DNA from: Mucilaginibacter ginsenosidivorax
GTDB taxonomy: Bacteria; Bacteroidota; Bacteroidia; Sphingobacteriales; Sphingobacteriaceae
Assembly (NCBI RefSeq): GCF_007971525.1
Contig: NZ_CP042437.1
Coordinates: 7,192,001-7,256,000 of the forward strand
Direction: 5' to 3'
DNA length: 64,000 nucleotides
Part shown: piece after piece, positions 17,888 through 25,989 of the stretch
Layout of the letters: every line of letters starts with the position of its first letter
Position numbering within the stretch: the first letter of the stretch is position 1
Position numbers and translations under genes: made by a program
Notes under the pieces: generated by a model
Database searches by the model: none
What the model was told of the DNA's origin: nothing
What the model saw: only the letters and a program-made list of their open reading frames with translations

Positions 17888-17889
17888 AA

Positions 17890-17965
17890 AATCGTTTGAA
17901 TCAGAATTTACAGAATTTAAGAATATTCAGAATTGATTCTGATAAATCCTGTAAATTCTGATCCT
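17890..17965. repeat. Inverted repeat of CAGAATTTACAGAATTTA words
   Basis: The left arm carries AATCAGAATTTACAGAATTT and the right arm carries TCCTGTAAATTCTGATCC, so the two sides are complementary. It lies at a convergent gene junction and may act as a bidirectional terminator. Confidence 0.65.
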
Positions 17966-17967
17966 GA

Positions 17968-19038
17968 TTATAATGTTGTAACCGCGGTAATGGTAGCCAG
18001 GATGGTTAGACAAATGGCAAATACCAGGAAGTAGCTCACCGACACCCCAATCATCTTTGTAATTGTCCTTAACCTGCTTCTACCGTAAACAACACGTAGG
18101 GAGCGGTACATATACCAGAGGATAAAAAACAGGGCTGCTACATCCATTATAACAATAAGATCGATAAGCTTATGCGGGATAAGCAACTGTATCAACATAA
18201 GAAATGCCAGGAACAAGAATACGAAGCAGTGGAGATGGAACGAATAGATGAGGTACTCCACATAAAACTTTTTGTTTTTGGAGAACGCGATCTTAAGTAT
18301 CAACGCAAATAGTGGCAGTAGTAAAAACATCATCTTAGGCACATTATGCTTAATGCCCTCATTAATCTCTTCATTTGCAGATTTGCCCTCTTTTGCCCAC
18401 TCAAATTGTTTCTTCTCTAAATACCTGCTTATCACACCGTCCCTTTTATCTGCCGGTAATTGTCGCTGGGTAGCAAGGTATTGTTCATAAGTTTTAATGG
18501 AATCCTTTTTATTAGCGGCTTTAATGTCCCGCTTAATGCTATCGGCCTTAAAATCGACATTTTTTTTTATCGCCTTCTTTTGATCTGCGCTGAGGAAAAT
18601 ACTGTTATCAATCCCATTTTTAACGGATATCTTCATGTTATCCGCCGCTTGCTCTGATTTTGCCTTATCATTGCTTAGGGTCACGATATCTGCCGTATTG
18701 CTTTTAAACAACAGTACAAAATACACCAGGCTAATAAATATATACATTTTAACAGGATGCAGATATTGCGTCCTGCGACCGGCCAGATACTCGGTTGTAA
18801 GCTTCCCTGGCTTAAAAAGCAGCGGCTGTAACGTATGAAAAAACTGATGGTCGAAATGGAAATAATCGCTGACGGCATGATTCATCATATGGCCAAAGCT
18901 TTCCTTTACCTGAAGGTTCTCCTGCCCGCAGTTTGAGCAAAATTTACCCTGCAAAATTGCCCCGCAGTTTAGGCAGTCGTTTTCCTCGCGGTAGTGCTTT
19001 TTCATTTGTAAACGGGCTACAGTTTGTTCAGTAATCAA
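17968..19038 (-). CDS. DUF3667-type membrane protein with zinc ribbon
   Basis: 356 residues. An N-terminal zinc-ribbon pair CLNCG and CSNCGQ precedes FDHQFFHTLQPLLFKPGKLTTEYLAGRR, the hallmark of DUF3667. A membrane helix follows (IFISLVYFVLLF), then a charged helical loop of about 110 residues and three or four more helices at the C-terminus. The topology is fixed by sequence; the role is not known. The in-frame ATG at 19005 (MKKHYREEND) is the more family-like start. It follows the nucleoside permease gene after 17 bases, so the two may be one unit. Confidence 0.85.
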   Translation of the reverse strand: MITEQTVARLQMKKHYREENDCLNCGAILQGKFCSNCGQENLQVKESFGHMMNHAVSDYFHFDHQFFHTLQPLLFKPGKLTTEYLAGRRTQYLHPVKMYIFISLVYFVLLFKSNTADIVTLSNDKAKSEQAADNMKISVKNGIDNSIFLSADQKKAIKKNVDFKADSIKRDIKAANKKDSIKTYEQYLATQRQLPADKRDGVISRYLEKKQFEWAKEGKSANEEINEGIKHNVPKMMFLLLPLFALILKIAFSKNKKFYVEYLIYSFHLHCFVFLFLAFLMLIQLLIPHKLIDLIVIMDVAALFFILWYMYRSLRVVYGRSRLRTITKMIGVSVSYFLVFAICLTILATITAVTTL

Positions 19039-19055
19039 AAAAATGCAATATTTTC

Positions 19056-20315
19056 TTAAGCGTGTTTAATGGCGTGCTTCAATGCAGCATTATGCCTGTA
19101 TCTAAATGCAAAGGGAAATATAATAGCAATAACCAGGGCATAACCGGCAAAGCTAAGCCAGATGCCATGCCAGTCTTTACTTTGATCGGCATGTGTGAAA
19201 AATTTGTCTATCACAATGCCGCTTATACGGCTGCCAAAAAAGGCGCCAAAACCATTTACCATCATCATAAATAAACCCTGCGCGCTTCCGCGTATTTCTG
19301 GTGCTGCCTGGGTTTCTACAAATAATGATCCCGATATATTAAAGAAATCAAAGGCCATACCGTATACTATACATGATAAAACGATCATCCATAGGCCTCC
19401 GGCAGGATCGCCAAAGGCAAATAAACCAAACCGTAACACCCAGGCCAGCATACTAAAAAGCATTACATATTTAATGCCGAACTTACGCAGGAAGAAGGGG
19501 ATAGCCAGGATAAACAATGTTTCGGAGATTTGCGATATCGACATAATAATGGCCGGATACTTAACCGCTATCGAATCTTTGTAAACAGGGACTTTGGCGA
19601 AATCATGAATAAAGGTATCGCCATAAGCGTTGGTAAGCTGCAATGCTGCGCCCAACAACATGGAGAAGGCGAAGAAGATGACAAACTTAGGATCTTTAAA
19701 CAACGCAAACGCATTTAACCCCAACGAACTTGCAAATGATTTTTTCTCGGTTTTAGCCGACAGTGGCGGGCATTTGGGCAACGTAAATGAATACAAACCT
19801 AATATTAACGCCACTGCACCGGCTATATAAAATTGATTGGCCGAAATTTCGCTGTGCGTTAAACTAACTGTCCACAATGCTGCAATAAAACCAATGGTAC
19901 CCCAAATCCTGATAGGGGGGAAATCTTTGACAACATCGATATTATTACTTTTTAATGCAGAATATGATACAGTAATGGACAGTGATAACGTGGGCATGTA
20001 AAACATCATGTTCAGCAAAATCACCCAAAAAAAAGTTGAAGGGTTAGTAACAAGCGGCAAGCTGAATAGGGTTAGTGCCCCAAGGATATGCATTATGCCG
20101 TATAGCTTCTCTGCATTAATAAACCTGTCTGATATAATGCCGGTAATAGCAGGCATAAAGATAGATGAAATGCCCATCGTCGAAAAAATAGCACCGAATT
20201 GTGCTCCCGACCAGTGTTTGTTTTGAAACCAATATGCGCCGATAGTAAGCAACCAAGCCCCCCACACAAAAAATTGCATAAAATTCATTAGTATTAAGCG
20301 GAACTTAATATTCAT
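19056..20315 (-). CDS. Nucleoside:H+ symporter, NupG/XapB-like MFS permease
   Basis: 419 residues with twelve predicted membrane segments. The opening RLILMNFMQFFVWGAWLLTIGAYWF and the WSGAQFGAIFSTMGISSIFMP segment are characteristic of the nucleoside permease branch of the major facilitator superfamily. It would import nucleosides with protons across the inner membrane. Substrate choice cannot be read from the sequence. DUF3667 follows downstream; no nucleoside-degrading enzymes are adjacent. Confidence 0.88.
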   Translation of the reverse strand: MNIKFRLILMNFMQFFVWGAWLLTIGAYWFQNKHWSGAQFGAIFSTMGISSIFMPAITGIISDRFINAEKLYGIMHILGALTLFSLPLVTNPSTFFWVILLNMMFYMPTLSLSITVSYSALKSNNIDVVKDFPPIRIWGTIGFIAALWTVSLTHSEISANQFYIAGAVALILGLYSFTLPKCPPLSAKTEKKSFASSLGLNAFALFKDPKFVIFFAFSMLLGAALQLTNAYGDTFIHDFAKVPVYKDSIAVKYPAIIMSISQISETLFILAIPFFLRKFGIKYVMLFSMLAWVLRFGLFAFGDPAGGLWMIVLSCIVYGMAFDFFNISGSLFVETQAAPEIRGSAQGLFMMMVNGFGAFFGSRISGIVIDKFFTHADQSKDWHGIWLSFAGYALVIAIIFPFAFRYRHNAALKHAIKHA

Positions 20316-20550
20316 ATGGTACGGGTTTTAATAATGATAATCAGTGTTAAATTAAAAACGGGAAAGTAACGAAATAAACGCAAATCAAAAAGCTAAGGGA
20401 GGTAGAATTTAGCAAAATGATCCTAAATGTTATGCTTTGTTACCAAGTTTACAAAAGAGGGCTTTATTTGATAGGTATGGATAATATAATTTGAGAATTT
20501 CGGGATAGGTTTATTTACTAAATCCGAAATCGAAATTCTCAAATCCGAAA
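20316..20550. other. Spacer with AAATCCGAAATC repeat
   Basis: The segment 20490-20552 contains TTTGAGAATTTCGGGAT and its complement-like partner AATCCGAAATCGAAATTCTC, forming an inverted pair. The rest is AT-rich and shows no gene. Confidence 0.55.
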
Positions 20551-21156
20551 TCAGGAGGCTTTACGTTTATTCAACTCATCGCGTATTTTAGCGGCCTTTT
20601 CGTATGATTCTTCGGCAAGGGCCTCCTGCAATTTTGTTTTCAGCTCGTCAACACTTAACGAAGCAAAGCCACTGCCTACTGTTGAGGTATTAACCGTTTT
20701 TTCTTCCTGTGTCTCGTTGATATTTTCAAGGTAAACAAAGTCGTTGCCTTCAATTACAATTCCGGCTGTCGACAGTATAAATTCGTAGGTGAAAATTGGG
20801 CAATCAAACCTGACCGCTATAGCTATAGCATCAGATGTACGGGCATCAATTTCAACCGAGCGTTTACCATCGCTGCAAATTAACTTGGAATAAAAAATAC
20901 CATCAACCAGGTTGTATATGATAATCTCCTGCACCTCTATCTGGTAGGCCTCCGCAAAACTTTTAAAAAGATCATGCGTAAGCGGGCGGCTTGGCGTCAT
21001 TTTTTCTATTTCAATCGCAATAGCCTGTGCCTCAAAACTACCTATGATAATAGGCAGCCTGCGCCTGCCGCTAACTTCGCCCAAAACTAAAGCATAAGCG
21101 CCGGATTGTGTTTGGCTGTATGACAAGCCTACAATATCCAGCTTAATTTTTTTCAT
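20551..21156 (-). CDS. Bifunctional nuclease family protein with UVR motif
   Basis: A 201-residue protein of the BFN/DUF151 family: IVGLSYSQTQSGAYALVLGE, LPIIIGSFEAQAIAIEIE and DARTSDAIAIAVRFDCPIF are the family core (about 5-135). The C-terminus carries a UVR-type coiled motif, ALAEESYEKAAKIRDELNKR, like that linking UvrB and UvrC. BFN proteins of some organisms cut RNA and DNA; activity here is inferred. The ATG at 21156 fits the family start better than the one at 21168. It begins 24 bases after etfA, so it is probably the last gene of the etf operon. Confidence 0.88.
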   Translation of the reverse strand: MKKIKLDIVGLSYSQTQSGAYALVLGEVSGRRRLPIIIGSFEAQAIAIEIEKMTPSRPLTHDLFKSFAEAYQIEVQEIIIYNLVDGIFYSKLICSDGKRSVEIDARTSDAIAIAVRFDCPIFTYEFILSTAGIVIEGNDFVYLENINETQEEKTVNTSTVGSGFASLSVDELKTKLQEALAEESYEKAAKIRDELNKRKAS

Positions 21157-21180
21157 GTTATTACCCATCGCACCTTATAT

Positions 21181-22158
21181 TTATGCTGAAGCTTTATATT
21201 CTTTTACTGTCGCTATTAATTGGGGCACCACTTCAAAGGCATCGCCAACTATGCCGTAATCTGCCACTTTAAAAAACGGCGCTTCCGGATCTTTATTGAT
21301 AACCACTATTACCTTTGAAGAACTGATACCAGCCAGGTGCTGAATAGCGCCTGAAATTCCTATCGCAATATACAAATTTGGACTGACAGCTATACCGGTT
21401 TGTCCAACATGTTCGCTATGTGGCCGCCACCCTGCGTCAGATACCGGTTTTGAGCAGGCTGTAGCAGCGCCAAGTAAATTGGCCAGTTCTTCTATCATAC
21501 CCCAGTTTTCGGGGCCTTTTAATCCACGTCCGGCAGATACAACTATTTCGGCATCAGGCAACGAAACTTTATCGGCAGCACGAACTATCTCTTTAATTAT
21601 CGCCTTAAAATCCGATTGTTTGGTTGCTGCCGCAAAATCTTCTACCTGCGCGATGCCGCCGGTTTCTACAACTTTATAAGAGTTTGGAATAAGAGCAATG
21701 ACCTTATTTGCCGAAGTTAACTCAACTACCGCGAAGGCCTTGCCCGAAAAGGCTGTTTTTTTTACCCTGAATTTACCATCATTTTGCTCCGGAAGGGCCA
21801 CAGCGCCATCGGCGACGCCTGCTTCCAGCTTAACGCCCAAACGCGGCGCCAAACCACGGCCCGAAAAGGTGTTTGAAAGTACTACAACATCAGCGCCCTC
21901 TTTTTTTGCAGCTTCGGCTATGATAGATGCGTAGGCCTGGTTTATGAAGTTTTTTAGCTTATCGCCCGATACATTAAGTACTTTTTTTGCACCGTACTTG
22001 CCCAGCGAGGCTAATCCGGCTGCATCTACGTCGCCGATAGAGATGGCTACCAGGTCGGTATTATTTTGATCGGCAATAGCCTTGGCATAGCTTACAGCTT
22101 CAAAAACTGATTTTTTGAATGTGCCGCCGGCATTTTCCGCATATATTAAAACTGACAT
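21181..22158 (-). CDS. etfA: Electron transfer flavoprotein alpha subunit
   Basis: 325 residues. The N-terminal half is the ETF alpha/beta-type domain. The C-terminal FAD domain has VSAGRGLKGPENW, ACSKPVSDAGWRPHSEHVGQTG and IAIGISGAIQHLAGI, where the ribose and pyrophosphate of FAD bind. With EtfB it forms the soluble FAD heterodimer that takes electrons from acyl-CoA dehydrogenases to ETF-quinone oxidoreductase. It lies 36 bases downstream of etfB on the same strand. Confidence 0.95.
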   Translation of the reverse strand: MSVLIYAENAGGTFKKSVFEAVSYAKAIADQNNTDLVAISIGDVDAAGLASLGKYGAKKVLNVSGDKLKNFINQAYASIIAEAAKKEGADVVVLSNTFSGRGLAPRLGVKLEAGVADGAVALPEQNDGKFRVKKTAFSGKAFAVVELTSANKVIALIPNSYKVVETGGIAQVEDFAAATKQSDFKAIIKEIVRAADKVSLPDAEIVVSAGRGLKGPENWGMIEELANLLGAATACSKPVSDAGWRPHSEHVGQTGIAVSPNLYIAIGISGAIQHLAGISSSKVIVVINKDPEAPFFKVADYGIVGDAFEVVPQLIATVKEYKASA

Positions 22159-22194
22159 ATATAATGAGTTTCGTAAAAAACGATTTGAATTAAA

Positions 22195-22932
22195 TTAGAT
22201 AACGCGAGCTTCGGCATGTAAAAGATTAACCAGTTTGGCCACGTCATCTGCGGCAACTAAAGTAACCTGTCCGCGCGGGGCCGGTGTTTCATAACTGATA
22301 ATTTCCGAAAAAGTTTTTACTTCAACAGGCTCCACCACTACTAAAGGTTTGGTACGTGCCGACATGATACCACGCATATTCGGGATCTTCGGCTCGGCAA
22401 CACCTTCGGCTGTGCCTGCAACAAAAGGGAACGGAATGGTTAAAATTTCTTTGCCGCCTTCTATCTCCCGTTCAACTGTAGCTTCATTATCTGCTGCATC
22501 CAGCTTTTTAATGATTGATACCGACGGAATATCCAGAAGCTCGCCCAGCATGCCGGCAACTTTTGATCCGTTGTAATCAATAGATTCGCGACCTGTAAGG
22601 ATCAGGTCGAAAGAATTAACTTTTGCATATTGCGCAACCTGGTAAGCTACATACCATGCATCATGTGGCTTCGCGTTAATCCGTACAGCATCGGTGGCGC
22701 CAATGGCCAGCGCTTTGCGAATTGTGGCCTCGGTACTTACTTCGCCAACATTGATAACTGTTACTGTGCCTTTGCCGCCGTCGGTTAATTCAATAGCCCT
22801 TGAAAGAGCTATCTCGTCGTAAGGATTTAATATAAATTGAACACCGTTGGTATTAAATTGGGTGTTGTTATCAGTAAAAGTTATTTTTGTGGTGGTATCG
22901 GGAACATTACTTATACATACCAAAATCTTCAT
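22195..22932 (-). CDS. etfB: Electron transfer flavoprotein beta subunit
   Basis: 245 residues from the ATG at 22932 (MKILVCISNVPDTTTKI), chosen over an in-frame start 18 bases upstream because the family begins with MKIL. Landmarks are NPYDEIALSRAIEL, the adenine-nucleotide loop DAVRIN, LILTGRESIDYNGSKVAGMLGELL, and the C-terminal recognition loop ending in LLHAEARVI. It is the first gene of etfB-etfA-BFN, divergent from the TPR gene. Confidence 0.95.
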   Translation of the reverse strand: MKILVCISNVPDTTTKITFTDNNTQFNTNGVQFILNPYDEIALSRAIELTDGGKGTVTVINVGEVSTEATIRKALAIGATDAVRINAKPHDAWYVAYQVAQYAKVNSFDLILTGRESIDYNGSKVAGMLGELLDIPSVSIIKKLDAADNEATVEREIEGGKEILTIPFPFVAGTAEGVAEPKIPNMRGIMSARTKPLVVVEPVEVKTFSEIISYETPAPRGQVTLVAADDVAKLVNLLHAEARVI

Positions 22933-22977
22933 AACAATAGGTTTTGGCAAATTTAACTAAAAAACATAGAGTTTAAA

Positions 22978-23319
22978 ATGGAGTTGAGCAGATTAGATAA
23001 GCTACTGGAATTTATTAAGAGTGAACCTAACGACGAGTTTTTAAAATACGCGCTCGCTACCGAATATCTTCGTCTTAATCAGGTAGATAAGTCGCTTGAA
23101 TATTATGAAGACCTGGTAAATAACCACCCCAATTATACCGGCACTTATTACCACTTAGGTAAACTTTATGAGGCCCTGAACCGTAAGGATGACGCTATTG
23201 CCACCTACGAAAACGGCATGAAAATCACCAAAGCCAAGCGCGATAACCACGCATTTTCGGAATTGCAGGCCGTTTACCGGCAGGCAATGGGTATTGAGGA
23301 AGATGATGACGATTATTAG
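22978..23319 (+). CDS. Small TPR-repeat protein
   Basis: 113 acidic residues holding about two and a half tetratricopeptide repeats (DEFLKYALATEYLRLNQVDKSLEYYEDLV, TYYHLGKLYEALNRKDDAIATYENGM). No signal peptide, so probably a cytoplasmic protein-interaction module. It is divergent from etfB with 45 bases between the starts. The partner is unknown. Confidence 0.85.
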   Translation: MELSRLDKLLEFIKSEPNDEFLKYALATEYLRLNQVDKSLEYYEDLVNNHPNYTGTYYHLGKLYEALNRKDDAIATYENGMKITKAKRDNHAFSELQAVYRQAMGIEEDDDDY

Positions 23320-23482
23320 TTCATTGGTTCAATGGTTCATTGGTCTTTTGCGCCGGATGTATTATTTTTCAGTTTGCGGTTAATACAACAGCAACGAAGT
23401 AACGCGGTCCCATCACTGTGCTATAGACCAACGGATAAGTAATAAAGCGATACCAATGAACGAATGAACCAGTGAACCAATG
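23320..23482. repeat. Inverted TTCATTGG/CCAATGAA repeat before chrA
   Basis: The left arm (23320-23345) repeats TTCATTGGTTCAATGG. The right arm (23452-23482) repeats CCAATGAACGAATGAACCAG and contains the ATG at 23480 used by the following gene. The arms are complementary and about 105 bases apart. Confidence 0.75.
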
Positions 23483-24679
23483 AACAAAAGAAGCTTACTA
23501 TTTCTTCGCGATGTTTTAATGTACACCTTTACTGCTTTTGGTGGTCCGCAGGCGCATATCGCTGTTTTACTGCGCGAATTTGTGCAGAAGCGCGGTTATA
23601 TCACCGAGGAGGAATTGATGGAACTGAACGCATTGTCGCAGGTATTGCCCGGCCCTTCATCAACCCAAACCCTTGTTGGTATTGCCTGGAAAGTTGGCGG
23701 CCTGCAATTGGCGCTAATAACTTTTTTAATCTGGATTTTGCCATCGGCCGCCATAATGGGAATGGCCGCCATCAGCTATAAAATGTTTGCCAACCAGGCT
23801 AAGTTTAATCATGTGGTAAGTTATGTGCAACCTGTAGCTGTTGGTATTGTTGCCTACGCAACCTTCAGTTTTGCCCATAAGTTTTTAAAAACCAAGGTAA
23901 GTACCATGCTGGCTATTGGATCATTAATTGCCACGCTGATACTACAAAATGCCTATGCTTTTCCGCTGTTGATTTTGTTAGGAGGCATCCTGTCATCGGC
24001 GATGGAAACACAGCCACAAGAGAACGAACTGAGGGTAAAGCTTTATTCAAATGTAAACCCCAACAAGGTGGCTTATTTTATCGGCATCCTGTTGTTTTTT
24101 GCTGCTTTGGGCGCTGTCATTAACCAAACATCCCCTTTCAGTTTGCCCATTCGTTTGTTCGAAAATTTTTACCGTAACGGCATTCTTACATTTGGCGGCG
24201 GGCAGGTTATGGTACCCTTGCTTTATACCGAATTTGTAGAAGTGAAACACTATCTCAGTAGTTCGGAGTTTCTTTCAGGTTACGCTTTACAACAGGCATT
24301 GCCAGGGCCCACATTTTCGTTTACTTCCTTTTTGGGAGGAATAACTTTAGGTAATAAGGGATATGGTGTTGGCGGGCAAATAGTTGGCAGCCTGGTAGCG
24401 GTAATAGGCGTAAACACTCCGGGCCTAATTCTGATACTCTTTATCGTACCCTTTTGGGAAGATCTTAAAAAAATAACCCGTATCAAAAATTCGTTAAGCG
24501 GCATAAACGCCGTGGCAGTAGGTTTTATGGCAACAGCCCTTATCCTGTTGGTACGCCCATTTGGAGGTAACTGGGTGGCTTATTTGTTAATGGCCTGTAC
24601 GTTTCTTTTGTTGAAATTTACGAAGATTAAGGCTCCGCTGATAATCATTATGGGGGTGATTTTAGGGTTGATTGTTTAA
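23480..24679 (+). CDS. ChrA-type chromate transporter family protein
   Basis: 399 residues with the duplicated CHR architecture. The N-half carries FTAFGGPQAHIAVLLREFV and LPGPSSTQTLVGIAWK; the C-half carries ILTFGGGQVMVPLL and LPGPTFSFTSFLGG. About ten to twelve membrane segments are expected. Family members export chromate by proton coupling, but many Bacteroidota copies have no link to chromium and may move sulfate-like anions. The ATG lies inside a dispersed repeat; the next in-frame ATG is 13 codons later, before the conserved FTAFGGP motif. Confidence 0.88.
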   Translation: MNKRSLLFLRDVLMYTFTAFGGPQAHIAVLLREFVQKRGYITEEELMELNALSQVLPGPSSTQTLVGIAWKVGGLQLALITFLIWILPSAAIMGMAAISYKMFANQAKFNHVVSYVQPVAVGIVAYATFSFAHKFLKTKVSTMLAIGSLIATLILQNAYAFPLLILLGGILSSAMETQPQENELRVKLYSNVNPNKVAYFIGILLFFAALGAVINQTSPFSLPIRLFENFYRNGILTFGGGQVMVPLLYTEFVEVKHYLSSSEFLSGYALQQALPGPTFSFTSFLGGITLGNKGYGVGGQIVGSLVAVIGVNTPGLILILFIVPFWEDLKKITRIKNSLSGINAVAVGFMATALILLVRPFGGNWVAYLLMACTFLLLKFTKIKAPLIIIMGVILGLIV

Positions 24680-24732
24680 ACCTTTGCGGTGGGGCAGCTG
24701 AAAGCTGCAACCAGTGTTAAGCGTACGATATT

Positions 24733-24760
24733 AGCCCCCTAACCCCCTGAAGGGGGAACC
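24733..24760. repeat. C/G-tract repeat flanking the IS, left copy
   Basis: AGCCCCCTAACCCCCTGAAGG forms a small hairpin (CCCCCT/AGGGGG type). A diverged copy in inverted orientation lies at 25964-25989, on the other side of the insertion sequence. Confidence 0.7.
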
Positions 24761-24857
24761 ATAGTTGGATTAGAATATCGTTAAAAAAATTACATAAAGT
24801 CCATTAAATAATTACACAATAATAATTGTATCTTTATAAAAAGAAAGGAGATACAAA

Positions 24858-25373
24858 ATGTCAAGGCCAGTATTAAAGGTAGAGAATTATGCGCCGGATG
24901 AGATAAAAGCAATGTTCCGGGACGATGAGCGTTACACAATAGGGATACGTTTGTATGCTGTCTACCAGGTATCCATAGGACAGCCAAGCAGAAAACTGGA
25001 AGAATTATATAATACCAGTTTTAAACAAATCACTAATTGGGTACATCGGTTTGAAAAAGAAGGCATAGACGGTTTAAGGGATAAGCCAGGCAGGGGCCGG
25101 ACAGCAAGACTGAATGAGGTACAGCGGAACAGGATAGCTGATTTGTTGACAAAGGAATCGCCCGCAGGCCATGGTTATAACACCGCTACATGGACAGGGC
25201 CGTTGTTGATCGAATGGATAGCAAAGAATTACGGCCTTGTTTATAAGAAAGCCCAGATTTATAATATTATTAAATCATTAGGCTTTACCTATCAGAAAGG
25301 GCGGGGTTTATTCCCTGAAACGGATACACAAAAACAAGAAGCATTTAAAGTGGCATTAAAAAAAACTCCTTGA
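24858..25373 (+). CDS. IS630 transposase, N-terminal ORF
   Basis: 171 residues with helix-turn-helix DNA-binding domains (about 25-150). Landmarks are RLYAVYQVSIGQPSRKLEELY, TSFKQITNWVHRFEKEGIDGLRDKPGRGR, and the winged-helix part AQIYNIIKSLGFTYQKGRG. An AAAGGAG ribosome-binding sequence lies just before the ATG. The frame ends at TGA 25371-25373, a few codons after an A8 run (25358-25365). The catalytic domain continues in another frame directly after it. Confidence 0.9.
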   Translation: MSRPVLKVENYAPDEIKAMFRDDERYTIGIRLYAVYQVSIGQPSRKLEELYNTSFKQITNWVHRFEKEGIDGLRDKPGRGRTARLNEVQRNRIADLLTKESPAGHGYNTATWTGPLLIEWIAKNYGLVYKKAQIYNIIKSLGFTYQKGRGLFPETDTQKQEAFKVALKKTP

Positions 25374-25374
25374 A

Positions 25375-25905
25375 TTGCCCCCGGATAGTGTATTGCTTTA
25401 CGAAGACGAGTGTTCGCTGTCCAACACGGCTACGGTAAGCTACGGGTGGTCAAAGAAAGGCGAACAACCTCAGATACCGTGTAAGCAGCGAAAAAGGGAA
25501 AGGCAAACTGTTTTCGGAAGTTATAATTATGATACGGGCCAAATAACGGTAAGTTTTGCAGATAAAGGCAATAGCCATACCTTTAAGAAACATCTGAAGA
25601 AAATACTGGCAACCTATAAAGGAGTATCAAAGATAATTGTGGTATTAGACAATGTAGCCTACCACCATGCAAAGAAAATAAACGCATGGATTGAAAGGCA
25701 TCCGGTATTAGAATTGTTTTTCCTACCACCATACAGCCCTGATCTCAATGCAGTTGAAAGGGCGTGGTGGTATATGAGAAAGAAAATAACGCATAACAGG
25801 TATCTTAAGACCCTTAAAGAAAGAAAGGCTGCTTTTTGGAAAATGTTCTCTCATTTCCTAAAACCCAATATTGAACTAAAAACCGTTTGTGAAATTAATT
25901 ATTAG
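25375..25905 (+). CDS. IS630 transposase, catalytic DDE ORF
   Basis: The frame opens upstream as far as the A8 run; the first possible start is TTG 25375. It carries the DDE triad: first Asp in LLYEDECSLS, second in VVLDNVAYHH, and the Glu in LPPYSPDLNAVERAWW. The frame is +1 relative to the upstream ORF, so a full transposase requires loss of one A by transcript slippage, a +1 or -2 ribosomal shift, or is lost by a one-base insertion. The C-terminus reaches into the right terminal repeat. Confidence 0.88.
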   Translation: MPPDSVLLYEDECSLSNTATVSYGWSKKGEQPQIPCKQRKRERQTVFGSYNYDTGQITVSFADKGNSHTFKKHLKKILATYKGVSKIIVVLDNVAYHHAKKINAWIERHPVLELFFLPPYSPDLNAVERAWWYMRKKITHNRYLKTLKERKAAFWKMFSHFLKPNIELKTVCEINY

Positions 25906-25914
25906 ACCTTATAT

Positions 25915-25950
25915 AAAGCCCGATTCGATAAGAATCGGGCTTTAATTTTA
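25915..25950. terminator. Bidirectional hairpin terminator beside the IS
   Basis: AAAGCCCGATTC and GAATCGGGCTTT form a perfect 12-bp stem with a five-base loop, followed by AATTTTA. It can end transposase transcription and, in reverse, dnaB transcription. Confidence 0.8.
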
Positions 25951-25963
25951 TGAATCAAAAGAC

Positions 25964-25989
25964 TCCCCCTTTAGGGGGCTTGGGGGCTA
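25964..25989. repeat. C/G-tract repeat flanking the IS, right copy
   Basis: CTCCCCCTTTAGGGGGCTTG is the inverted, diverged partner of the copy at 24733-24760 and overlaps the last codons of dnaB. Confidence 0.65.

Larger units (their letters stand above)
24790..25916 (+). mobile_element. IS630-family insertion sequence
   Basis: An element of about 1.1 kb. Terminal inverted repeats lie at 24790-24819 and 25887-25916, matching at 24 of 30 positions. A TA dinucleotide falls at the equivalent outer position of both ends (24791-24792 and 25914-25915), fitting the TA target duplication of the IS630/Tc1 group. Between them are two plus-strand ORFs that together make an IS630-type DDE transposase. 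It sits between chrA and the 3' end of dnaB and breaks neither. Confidence 0.9.

Noticed and set aside
25358..25373. Programmed -1 frameshift in the IS630 transposase
   Set aside because: Frame arithmetic shows the DDE ORF is in the +1 (or -2) frame relative to the first ORF, so -1 slippage would not join them.
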